From an uncultured Bacilli bacterium (GTDB lineage Bacteria > Bacillota_I > Bacilli_A > RF39 > UBA660): DNA of 10,606 bases. The DNA is taken from contig CAJTUR010000038.1 of NCBI GenBank assembly GCA_910579535.1, forward strand, positions 1-10,606, read 5' to 3'. Positions 1 to 5,403 of this stretch are shown here, in pieces (within the stretch, counting starts at the first letter, position 1; every line of letters starts with the position of its first letter). The notes beneath the pieces were generated by a model, which was given only the letters and a program-made list of their open reading frames with translations, was not told the DNA's origin and did not search any database. The translations under genes and the position numbers were made by a program.

Positions 1-47
1 CTTACTTCTTTAAACTTTTCAATAACAGTTTGGATTTCACTATTCAT
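1..47 (-). CDS. N-terminal fragment of an unidentified protein, cut by the window edge
   Basis: An ATG at 47-45 opens a frame that runs off the left edge after 15 codons, reading MNSEIQTVIEKFKEV. It lies 29 bp beyond the stop codon of the XRE regulator on the same strand, so it could be the next gene of that transcript. The upstream sequence contains GTGAGATGAG, only a weak purine-rich ribosome site, with no clear GGAG core. The fragment is too short to assign to a family. It could also be a chance open frame, although the charged, helix-like composition is protein-like. Confidence 0.4.
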   Translation of the reverse strand, partial: MNSEIQTVIEKFKEV

Positions 48-65
48 AATTTCTCATCTCACTTT

Positions 66-81
66 CAAATTGTAATTTATT
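66..81. repeat. 16-bp direct repeat, copy 1 (just 3' of the XRE gene)
   Basis: CAAATTGTAATTTATT is identical to the copy at 736-751. This copy covers the stop codon of the XRE gene. The two copies bracket the XRE gene almost exactly. Confidence 0.7.
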
Positions 82-640
82 CACAACTTCCATTTTTTGA
101 TTTAAAATAATTTTCGACATTCGTCATCGAGCTATCAATATTATTAAAATCTACAATTTTCTTTATTTCATCTGACATTTCTTTAGAACAATTATCACAT
201 TTAAAATAATTATTTGTACCAAATTCTATTTGATACTTTTTATTATCAATAGAACATATCGTAGTAGCACTACCTTCCACATTAGAATTTCCTGGAGATA
301 ATGTATATATTCCTATCCCTATTACTGCGACTATCATAAATATAATATAGCCAATAAATATAATTCCTATTACTTTTAATATTTTAATTATCATTCCTGC
401 TAATCGTTCTGTATTACTTATTTTGTTCATTAAAAACTCCTTTGACTCATTATCCAAAATTTCATCAATGCTAACATTAAATGCTTTTGATAATTTTTTT
501 AATTGTTCTGGGTTAGGTGCTGTTTCTCCTAATTCCCAGTTAGAAATAGTTTGTCTTGTAACTTCTACTTTTTCCCCTAGTTGCTCCTGTGAAAGTCCAT
601 TTTTCTTTCTTAATTGTAAGATTTTATTGCCTAAATTCAT
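77..640 (-). CDS. Membrane-anchored XRE-family transcriptional regulator
   Basis: The 187-residue protein starts with a Cro/C1-type helix-turn-helix (about residues 3-60) of the usual XRE form: LSQEQLGEKV, then VTRQTISNWELG, then a PNPEQLKKLSKAFNVSIDEIL tail. A hydrophobic segment at about 83-112 should be one transmembrane helix. The last ~75 residues would then lie outside the cell and carry cysteines at 129, 148, 151 and 186, including a CDNC pair. I chose ATG at 640 because AAAGGAG sits 8 nt upstream. The in-frame GTG at 658 would fall in or above the ribosome site and near the likely transcription start. Such proteins are known as DNA-binding regulators fused to a membrane sensor; its ligand and targets are unknown. 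It follows the ABM-fold gene on the same strand, about 115 bp away, and may regulate itself. Confidence 0.85.
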   Translation of the reverse strand: MNLGNKILQLRKKNGLSQEQLGEKVEVTRQTISNWELGETAPNPEQLKKLSKAFNVSIDEILDNESKEFLMNKISNTERLAGMIIKILKVIGIIFIGYIIFMIVAVIGIGIYTLSPGNSNVEGSATTICSIDNKKYQIEFGTNNYFKCDNCSKEMSDEIKKIVDFNNIDSSMTNVENYFKSKNGSCE

Positions 641-662
641 TTCATTTTCTCCTTTCACAAAA

Positions 663-668
663 ATTATA
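663..668 (-). promoter_or_regulatory. Candidate -10 box for the XRE gene
   Basis: On the minus strand this reads TATAAT, 22 nt before the chosen ATG at 640. This leaves room for a short leader holding the AAAGGAG site. The -35 position at 17-nt spacing (AGATAT) is poor. A TTGACA is present further up at 712-717, but its best partner -10 (TAGATA at 687-692) needs a 19-nt gap. The gap between the ABM gene and the XRE gene therefore probably holds a promoter, but which boxes are used is uncertain. Confidence 0.4.
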
Positions 669-735
669 TACTATTAACATTTAACATATCTACCAAAGTT
701 TTTTGGAAGTTTGTCAAAGAGTTTTAACATTTCAG

Positions 736-751
736 CAAATTGTAATTTATT
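736..751. repeat. 16-bp direct repeat, copy 2 (just 3' of the ABM gene)
   Basis: CAAATTGTAATTTATT is identical to the copy at 66-81. It begins 3 nt beyond the ABM gene's stop codon. Both copies sit at the 3' end of consecutive minus-strand genes, so the XRE gene plus its promoter region lies between them. Confidence 0.7.
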
Positions 752-754
752 AAC

Positions 755-1054
755 TTAATATTTTTTTACTAATCTAGAAATTAAAGCTCTACAAGTTTTC
801 ATTTGAATGCAAGCGTAAAAATTATTAGTTACTTCTTTACCTTTACCTATTGTTGTTGCTCGATTTGCATCTTCTTCTGTCTCCCAAAGAACAAAATCAG
901 TCCATATATCTCCTTGTAAGTAATGTTCCCAAGAGATAAACCCTTTCGCTTTAGAAATAATTTCGTCATGTAATTTTTGCGTTAATTTAACAAACTCTTC
1001 TTCATTTACACCTTTTTTAAGTTTATATGAAAAAATCCATGCAGTTTTATTCAT
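755..1054 (-). CDS. ABM-fold (antibiotic biosynthesis monooxygenase-like) small protein
   Basis: At 99 residues it has the length and pattern of the dimeric alpha/beta-barrel ABM family: an opening strand (AWIFSYKLKKG), a helix with EEEFVKLTQKLHDEI, then GFISWEHYLQGD and TDFVLWETEEDAN, which match the usual 'G...w......p..f.l.E.w.d..a' course. Family members include quinol or heme-degrading monooxygenases and many proteins with no known reaction, so no substrate is claimed. The ATG has a strong AAGGAGGAAA site 7 nt upstream. It lies 62 bp downstream of yhcG on the same strand. A TATAAT sits at 1094-1099 without a good -35, so it may be co-transcribed with yhcG or have a weak promoter of its own. 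The C-terminal tail ISRLVKKY is basic. Confidence 0.6.
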   Translation of the reverse strand: MNKTAWIFSYKLKKGVNEEEFVKLTQKLHDEIISKAKGFISWEHYLQGDIWTDFVLWETEEDANRATTIGKGKEVTNNFYACIQMKTCRALISRLVKKY

Positions 1055-1116
1055 ATATAGTTTCCTCCTTACAAATTACTATTTATATAACTAATTATAA
1101 AATATTTATTTAATAA

Positions 1117-2136
1117 TTATTCTTCATAATCAAACTTTTCCAATCTTTTTTCTATATCGCTAATACTTGGTAAAGTACTTTTTAAATATTCTGGTAAATC
1201 AGACAATAATTTATATTCACTTACACCAATTGGCTTATTAATATCTTTAAGTGAGAGTTCTGCTGTAATCTTATCTTTTTCTTTACACAATAATATACCA
1301 AAAGTTGGATTATCATTTTCATCTTTTACATATTCATCAACTGCAGATAAATAAAAGTTTAATTGTCCTGCATATTCTGGTTTAAACTCTGTAGTCTTAA
1401 GTTCAACAACAACATAACTTTTAACTTTCAAATTATAAAATAATAAATCTAAATAATAATCCTTATTTCCTATTTCTAAATGATATTGTCTTCCTATAAA
1501 AGCAAATCCATTTCCTAATTCTAGCAGTAATTTTGTAATATTAGAAGTTAGTTCTTTTTCTATTTCTAATTCTTTCATATCTTCTTTCTCAGTTAAAAAA
1601 TCAAATATGTATGGATCTTTTAACATTTCTCTTGCTTGATCACTTATAGAACTAGGTAATGTTTTACTATAATTTTCTGTTTTATTTTCAAGTAATGCTT
1701 GTCTGTCGTATAATTTTAATGATATTTGATGAGATAATACAGTAGTAGACCAACCATTTTCAATACATTTAGTTGCATACCAATTTCTCTCGTTTTTATC
1801 TTTTATTTTATCTAATAATATTTGATTATGATTCCAAGACAATTTTGCAAGGACTTCTTGCAAAAATTCGTCTCTATTATATTCTTTAGCAAACTTTTGC
1901 ATATATCTTAGATTTCTAGCAGACATTCCTTTAATATTTGGAAATTCAATTTTTAAATCCTTTGATAAAGTATCTATAAATGAAGAACCCCATTTATTAT
2001 TTTCTATCAATTTTAAACCAATATTATAATACATAATAATCAAATCTTTATTAGCGTTTTCTATAACCTTATTTCTAGTAGTTATTAAAGTAGATTTAAT
2101 ATCTTCTAAAAGTTCAAAATAATTATTTTCTAGCAC
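1117..2136 (-). CDS. yhcG: YhcG/DUF1016-family PD-(D/E)XK nuclease-like protein
   Basis: The 339-residue protein is full length for the YhcG family. The N-terminal DUF1016 part (about 5-150) includes YYNIGLKLIENNKWG, FPNIKGMSARNLRYMQKF, LSWNHNQILLDK and ERNWYATKCIENGWS. The C-terminal part (about 165-325) is a PD-(D/E)XK domain with the likely catalytic residues D230 (in YYLDLLFYN), E245 and K247 (in VVVELKTTEF), preceded by GRQYHLEIG and followed by AGQLNFYL with Q258. The family is known from genomic islands and often near restriction systems, but no restriction genes are seen here. Its activity in this organism is inferred. Translation should start at GTG (2136-2134): AAAGGAG lies 8 nt upstream, and the nearby ATG reads straight into a stop. 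It is downstream of the recombinase and the structured 2217-2440 segment. Confidence 0.88.
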   Translation of the reverse strand: MLENNYFELLEDIKSTLITTRNKVIENANKDLIIMYYNIGLKLIENNKWGSSFIDTLSKDLKIEFPNIKGMSARNLRYMQKFAKEYNRDEFLQEVLAKLSWNHNQILLDKIKDKNERNWYATKCIENGWSTTVLSHQISLKLYDRQALLENKTENYSKTLPSSISDQAREMLKDPYIFDFLTEKEDMKELEIEKELTSNITKLLLELGNGFAFIGRQYHLEIGNKDYYLDLLFYNLKVKSYVVVELKTTEFKPEYAGQLNFYLSAVDEYVKDENDNPTFGILLCKEKDKITAELSLKDINKPIGVSEYKLLSDLPEYLKSTLPSISDIEKRLEKFDYEE

Positions 2137-2161
2137 AATATCATCTCCTTTATTTAATATA

Positions 2162-2167
2162 ATTATA
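2162..2167 (-). promoter_or_regulatory. -10 box of the yhcG promoter
   Basis: The minus strand reads TATAAT, 25 nt ahead of the GTG start, with the ribosome site in between. At 17-nt spacing the -35 position (2185-2190) reads TAGATT, a weak box, which overlaps the palindrome at 2189-2202. A weak -35 covered by a palindrome is the usual layout of a repressible promoter. Confidence 0.5.
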
Positions 2168-2188
2168 CTATCTTTTAAAAATATAATC

Positions 2189-2202
2189 TACCTAGTTAGG
2201 TA
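2189..2202. promoter_or_regulatory. Palindromic candidate operator at the yhcG promoter
   Basis: TACCTA-GT-TAGGTA is an inverted repeat with perfect 6-bp arms and a 2-bp centre. It overlaps the expected -35 region of yhcG. It is more GC-containing than its surroundings. No second copy was found upstream of the other genes in the window. Confidence 0.45.
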
Positions 2203-2216
2203 ATTTCAAAATAATT

Positions 2217-2440
2217 AAATAGGATGAAAATATTATAAAATTTAATAATATCTAAAGAAGCAGGATAAGAAGTTTGTGTATCTTATGCAATTTAACCCTT
2301 ATTCCATAAGAAATTGCATATACACAAATCTGATTTTGCACTTGCAAAATTCATCCTACTTTGTAGGTTGATATTAAGGATGGATAATTGTTTAACTCTT
2401 ATAATTAAAGCATTTTATATCTTTAATTTTCATCCTATTT
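2217..2440. repeat. Structured MITE-like segment with 15-bp terminal inverted repeats
   Basis: This 224-bp stretch has no credible gene. Its ends are exact inverted copies: AAATAGGATGAAAAT at 2217-2231 and ATTTTCATCCTATTT at 2426-2440. Inside are five smaller inverted repeats: 2230-2236/2245-2251, the long hairpin 2273-2328, ATTTTGCA/TGCAAAAT at 2333-2350, CCTAC/GTAGG at 2355-2367, and AATTAAAG/CTTTAATT at 2403-2428. If the outermost TA is counted as a target duplication, the ends read TA-GGATGAAAAT ... ATTTTCATCC-TA, the look of a small non-autonomous Tc1/mariner-type element. This reading is an inference. A structured RNA or a recombinase recognition region are alternatives. Confidence 0.6.
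2273..2328. other. Long imperfect hairpin inside the structured segment
   Basis: The left arm TTTGTGTAT (2273-2281) and ATGCAATTT (2285-2293) are separated by a 3-nt bulge, CTT. They pair perfectly with AAATTGCAT (2311-2319) and ATACACAAA (2320-2328). The loop holds a further stem, CTTAT/ATAAG (2298-2302/2306-2310). Altogether 23 base pairs stack with only short bulges. It is not followed by a T-run on either strand, so it is not a standard terminator. Confidence 0.7.
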
Positions 2441-2461
2441 TTATATTTTTGATAAATTTAG

Positions 2462-2486
2462 TAGGATGATTAGACAAATTCATCCT
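2462..2486. repeat. Inverted AGGATGA repeat across the recombinase stop codon
   Basis: AGGATGA (2462-2468) and TCATCCT (2480-2486) are perfect 7-bp arms around the recombinase stop codon (2470-2472). No U-rich tail follows on the minus strand, so it is unlikely to be an ordinary terminator. The motif is the same AGGATGA(A) found in the terminal repeats of the neighbouring 2217-2440 segment and also at 2350-2357 and 2377-2382. Confidence 0.5.
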
Positions 2487-4329
2487 CTTTAAAAGCATCT
2501 TTTATTTTTCCTAATAATTCTTTAAATATTTGATTATTTTTGCTATCTTTTATATCACTTAAATCTACTGTGATAACTCCTAATTTTAAATTACCATTAT
2601 CAAATTTTTCAATCTTTAAAGTAATTAATCTAATTATCTTTTCAACTTCTATTTCACTAGATATTTTTAGGTTAGTTAAGTCATCATCAGTATCTATTTC
2701 ATAATAATTTAATTTATATTCATTACCTAAAATACTATTTAATTTATTAAAATAATTTCTTGATTCTTCTTTAGTTTTAACTTCATTATTCTGTGGGATA
2801 GGAATTCCATATTCATCTTCAAACAATGAATAATTTAAAGGCAAATTATATTCTTCATTAAAAGTTAATAAATCAGTTAAGAAACTTTTCCTAAAATGAT
2901 AATGTTCAATCTTTAATTTATTGTGATTTTTACTAATTTCTAAATTATCAATATAAGTAGAAATCATTTTTTGTCTATCTTCTCGTGATTTATTTTGATA
3001 GTTTATTATTCTATTCATAAATTCTCTTGGATTAATGAAAGTATCAAGATTATATTTATCTTCTAGTATTAATAAATCATCAATAGTGAAGTTTAAATTT
3101 TCATATTGTTTTTGATCTTGCCACTCCTTATTTAATTTCTGTTTTTTAAAGTCTATTTGTTTAATTTCCTGTTCGAAATCATCTATTTTCATGATGCCTT
3201 TAATATAAACTGATTTTATTCTGTCTAGTTGTTTATCTAGTTCTTTTAATTCTTTCTCGTAATTAATATCTTTATTATCTAATTTTGATTTAATAAATGG
3301 TGTATAGTAATCATTTATCATCATATCTGTTTTAATTAGTTCAAGTATACAAGCCATTAATTCTTGTTCTATTTCTTTTTCTTTATAAGTAATCTTACAA
3401 TGTTCACATTTGTAATAATAGTATTTTTTACCATTAGGCTTAGTTGTTGCACATCCACCTAAAAATCTACCACAAGAAGAGCATTTTAATTTATTAGTAA
3501 ATAAATATGTAGCAGTTCTTTCATAGTGCCTAGCATTTCTAAGTTTTTGGTACTGACAATCATCCCACTTTTGTTTAGATACTAAAGGTTCTACAACATT
3601 TTCATAATAAGTTGGATGTTTCGTCCTTTTACCATGAACATAATCACCTTTATAAAGTTCATTTGTCATAATATGATTTATTGTTGAATCTCTCCAGTTA
3701 GTTTTACCTAAAACTTGTTCATCATTATATATATTAGCAATAGTTTGATAACTTTTACCTTCTAAATATAAATCAAATATTCTTATAATTATGTCTTTAG
3801 TTAATGGATCTGGAATTAACTTTTTATTTACTCTTTTAAAACCTAAAGGTGGCTGATTTGGGATGTGCCCAGAACGAATTGCCCCAGCCATTCCAAATTT
3901 AGTTCTCTCACTACATTTTTCTATTTCATTTTGTGATACACTAGTCATTATTCTCATTACCATTCTACCATTTGAAGTAGTAGTATTTGATTCATCTGCC
4001 ATACAGTCTATATCGCATTCATTATCATTTACTATTTTCATTAATTTTTCAATATCATAAACACTTCTAGTTAATCTATCTAATTTAAAAGCAACAATAA
4101 CATTTATATTTTTATTTCTAACATCATTCATCATTTCTTGATAAGCTGGTCTCTTATCATTTTTGGCGCTTATCCCTGCATCTTTATAAACTTTATAGAT
4201 AGAATATCTTTTAAACTGACAAAACTCTTTTAATCTTTCTTCTTGTTCTTTTAAACTAAAACCCTCACGACTTTGTTCTTCTGTGCTCACTCTAACATAT
4301 ATCCCTGCAATTTTATTTGTTTCGTTCAT
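2470..4329 (-). CDS. Large serine recombinase (site-specific integrase/transposase)
   Basis: The 619-residue enzyme has the full large-serine-recombinase layout. The N-terminal resolvase domain (about 7-150) carries the nucleophile S15 in YVRVSTEEQ, R85/R88 in DRLTR, and the SNGRMVMRIM segment with R122. A 'Recombinase' domain follows (about 155-275; GHIPNQPPLGF, LYLEGKSYQTIANI, NELYKGDY). A zinc ribbon has C283, C286, C308 and C311, then a coiled coil runs from about 355 to 405 and a long C-terminal tail to 619. Such enzymes integrate or excise phages and conjugative or mobilisable elements by cutting all four strands and forming a phosphoserine link. ATG is preceded by AAAGGAGG, 8 nt away. 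The gene follows the 91-aa gene on the same strand and probably shares its transcript. It marks the left part of the window as mobile DNA. Confidence 0.96.
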   Translation of the reverse strand: MNETNKIAGIYVRVSTEEQSREGFSLKEQEERLKEFCQFKRYSIYKVYKDAGISAKNDKRPAYQEMMNDVRNKNINVIVAFKLDRLTRSVYDIEKLMKIVNDNECDIDCMADESNTTTSNGRMVMRIMTSVSQNEIEKCSERTKFGMAGAIRSGHIPNQPPLGFKRVNKKLIPDPLTKDIIIRIFDLYLEGKSYQTIANIYNDEQVLGKTNWRDSTINHIMTNELYKGDYVHGKRTKHPTYYENVVEPLVSKQKWDDCQYQKLRNARHYERTATYLFTNKLKCSSCGRFLGGCATTKPNGKKYYYYKCEHCKITYKEKEIEQELMACILELIKTDMMINDYYTPFIKSKLDNKDINYEKELKELDKQLDRIKSVYIKGIMKIDDFEQEIKQIDFKKQKLNKEWQDQKQYENLNFTIDDLLILEDKYNLDTFINPREFMNRIINYQNKSREDRQKMISTYIDNLEISKNHNKLKIEHYHFRKSFLTDLLTFNEEYNLPLNYSLFEDEYGIPIPQNNEVKTKEESRNYFNKLNSILGNEYKLNYYEIDTDDDLTNLKISSEIEVEKIIRLITLKIEKFDNGNLKLGVITVDLSDIKDSKNNQIFKELLGKIKDAFKEDEFV

Positions 4330-4346
4330 TAATCATTCCTCCTTTT

Positions 4347-4364
4347 TGATAAACTATTTTATCA
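4347..4364. promoter_or_regulatory. Inverted repeat immediately upstream of the recombinase ribosome site
   Basis: TGATAAA-CTAT-TTTATCA has perfect 7-bp arms. On the minus strand it ends directly against the AAAAGGAGG site of the recombinase. It could be a protein-binding operator or a weak leader hairpin that limits recombinase translation. Its AT-only stem makes a strong RNA hairpin doubtful. Confidence 0.4.
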
Positions 4365-4377
4365 TTTTTTCTATAAA

Positions 4378-4653
4378 TTACAATAAACCTGATTTTAAAT
4401 ATTTTTCTAAATCTTTAAATTTTATTTTTTTGTTATAACCATTTATAAAAATGTCATCACACTCATCAAATAATAAATAGTCATTACCATTAACTTTTAA
4501 TATATGTGGCTTTGTATAAGCAATATTAGTGTTTTTAAGATTAATGATACATCCATTAATAAATTCATACTTAACACAAGCAAACTTACATATCATATCT
4601 ATTTTCTTTTTTAATTCCTCACTTATTACAAGTTCTTTAGTTTCAATTGTCAT
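4378..4653 (-). CDS. Small protein of unknown function paired with the recombinase
   Basis: This 91-residue protein was not matched to any family. It begins MTIETKELVISEELKKKIDMICKFACVKYEF and continues with short strand-like stretches (CIINLKN, HILKVNGNDYLLFDE, DIFINGYNKKIKF) and a final helix, DLEKYLKSG. It has no membrane segment or signal peptide and only three cysteines, so it is probably a small soluble alpha/beta protein. The start is the ATG at 4653 with GAGAGTG 6 nt upstream; an upstream TTG at 4683 would lie in the tRNA terminator. The gene ends 48 bp before the recombinase start and is on the same strand, suggesting one operon. A role as recombination directionality factor or regulator is possible from position only. 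Confidence 0.6.
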   Translation of the reverse strand: MTIETKELVISEELKKKIDMICKFACVKYEFINGCIINLKNTNIAYTKPHILKVNGNDYLLFDECDDIFINGYNKKIKFKDLEKYLKSGLL

Positions 4654-4681
4654 ATATATCACTCTCACTTTCTTAAACAAC

Positions 4682-4706
4682 AAAAAACTAACTATTTCTA
4701 GCTAGT
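4682..4706 (-). terminator. Intrinsic terminator of the tRNA-Ser/fMet/Asp/Phe operon
   Basis: Read on the minus strand it is ACTAGCTA-GAAA-TAGTTAGT, an 8-bp stem with one G-T wobble and a GAAA loop, followed directly by a T-run and then GTTGTTT. It lies 41 bp beyond the 3' CCA of tRNA-Phe. The ATG of the 91-aa gene follows about 30 nt later. Confidence 0.8.
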
Positions 4707-4718
4707 AATTTATTACTT

Positions 4719-4735
4719 ACTCGAAAAGTTCGAGT
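4719..4735. repeat. Perfect 7-bp-arm hairpin in the tRNA-Phe trailer
   Basis: ACTCGAA-AAG-TTCGAGT sits 12 bp beyond the end of tRNA-Phe and before the true terminator. It lacks a T-run in the direction of tRNA transcription. It may be a processing stem for the tRNA 3' trailer, or a palindromic protein site. Confidence 0.55.
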
Positions 4736-4747
4736 TTCCTATCTATA

Positions 4748-4823
<76 letters not shown>

Positions 4824-4831
4824 AAAAAAAA

Positions 4832-4908
4832 TGGCGGTTCCGAAGGGATTTGAACCCTCGATCTTCTGCGTGACAGGCAGACGTGATAGACCACTACACT
4901 ACGGAACC
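4832..4908 (-). tRNA. tRNA-Asp (GTC)
   Basis: A 77-nt cloverleaf with acceptor GGTTCCG/CGGAACC, anticodon loop CTGTCAC giving GTC, a GGTTCAAATCC T arm, discriminator G and encoded CCA. It is separated from tRNA-Phe by 8 bp of A/T-rich spacer. Confidence 0.97.
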
Positions 4909-4910
4909 AT

Positions 4911-4987
<77 letters not shown>

Positions 4988-5000
4988 ATAAATATATAAA

Positions 5001-5093
5001 TGGCGGAGGAAAAGGGATTCGAACCCCTGCGCCGCTTGCGCGACCTATCGGTTTTCAAGACCGGTCCCTTCAGCCAGACTTGGGTATTCCTCC
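5001..5093 (-). tRNA. tRNA-Ser (TGA)
   Basis: A 93-nt class II tRNA with a long variable arm, acceptor GGAGGAA/TTCCTCC, anticodon loop CTTGAAA giving TGA, a GGTTCGAATCC T arm, discriminator G and encoded CCA. It is the first gene of the operon, directly downstream of the consensus promoter. Confidence 0.96.
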
Positions 5094-5105
5094 AGCGACA
5101 ATTTG

Positions 5106-5135
5106 ATTATATCACAGTCGTTTTTCGTATGTCAA
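5106..5135 (-). promoter_or_regulatory. Consensus promoter of the tRNA operon
   Basis: The minus strand has a perfect -35 TTGACA (5130-5135), an 18-nt gap and a perfect -10 TATAAT (5106-5111), about 12 nt above the mature 5' end of tRNA-Ser. This is a very strong housekeeping promoter, as expected for stable RNA genes. Confidence 0.92.
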
Positions 5136-5196
5136 CTGAAAAAAATGTCTTTTTAATAACTTTTTCTTTAAAATTGGTAAAAATATAAAAAAAGTC

Positions 5197-5225
5197 TTGA
5201 TTATTTTAGATTTTAATATTATACT
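5197..5225 (+). promoter_or_regulatory. Promoter of tRNA-Leu
   Basis: -35 TTGATT (5197-5202), a 17-nt gap, and -10 TATACT (5220-5225). It is about 33 nt before the mature tRNA. Between it and the opposing tRNA-operon promoter lies about 60 bp of A/T-rich DNA with no gene. Confidence 0.75.
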
Positions 5226-5230
5226 TAATA

Positions 5231-5249
5231 TGTCTTATTGATTAAGACA
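5231..5249 (+). other. Hairpin in the tRNA-Leu 5' leader
   Basis: TGTCTTA-TTGAT-TAAGACA is a perfect 7-bp stem at about the predicted transcription start, ending 9 nt before the mature tRNA. It may form in the precursor leader removed by RNase P. Confidence 0.45.
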
Positions 5250-5258
5250 AGTGCCATT

Positions 5259-5347
5259 GCCTAAGTGGCGGAATAGGTAGACGCACAGGACTTAAAATCC
5301 TGCGGGTGTTAAAGCCCGTGCCGGTTCAAGTCCGGCCTTGGGCACCA
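5259..5347 (+). tRNA. tRNA-Leu (TAA)
   Basis: An 89-nt class II tRNA with acceptor GCCTAAG/CTTGGGC (one T-G pair), a long variable arm (GCGGGTGTTAAAGCCCGT), anticodon loop CTTAAAA giving TAA, a GGTTCAAGTCC T arm, discriminator A and encoded CCA. It is transcribed away from the four-tRNA operon. Confidence 0.97.
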
Positions 5348-5357
5348 AAAGGAATTT

Positions 5358-5387
5358 AAACTCGGTCCAAAAAAACCGAGTTTTTTT
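5358..5387 (+). terminator. Intrinsic terminator after tRNA-Leu
   Basis: AAACTCGGT (5358-5366) pairs perfectly with ACCGAGTTT (5375-5383), and the T-run goes on to 5387. The next gene's ribosome site begins only about 4 nt later. Confidence 0.93.
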
Positions 5388-5403
5388 ATAGAGGAGAAAT
5401 AGA

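Noticed and set aside
423..677. Plus-strand open frame of 84 codons
   Set aside because: It lies opposite the helix-turn-helix coding part of the XRE gene, has no ribosome site and reads as an antisense shadow.
2217..2440. Retron-type non-coding RNA
   Set aside because: The inverted ends and hairpin suggested it, but no reverse transcriptase gene is in the window.
2217..2440. Simple terminator region for the recombinase gene
   Set aside because: None of the hairpins is followed by a proper T-run on the minus strand, and the structure is far larger than a terminator.
3863..4060. Plus-strand open frame of 65 codons
   Set aside because: Antisense to the catalytic domain of the serine recombinase; no family resemblance.
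1117..4653. Restriction-modification or other complete defence system
   Set aside because: Only a YhcG-type protein and a recombinase are present. No methylase, specificity, helicase or ATPase gene is seen.
5000..5188. Plus-strand open frame of 62 codons
   Set aside because: It runs through the antisense of tRNA-Ser and the tRNA-operon promoter. This is a frequent false gene over tRNA genes.
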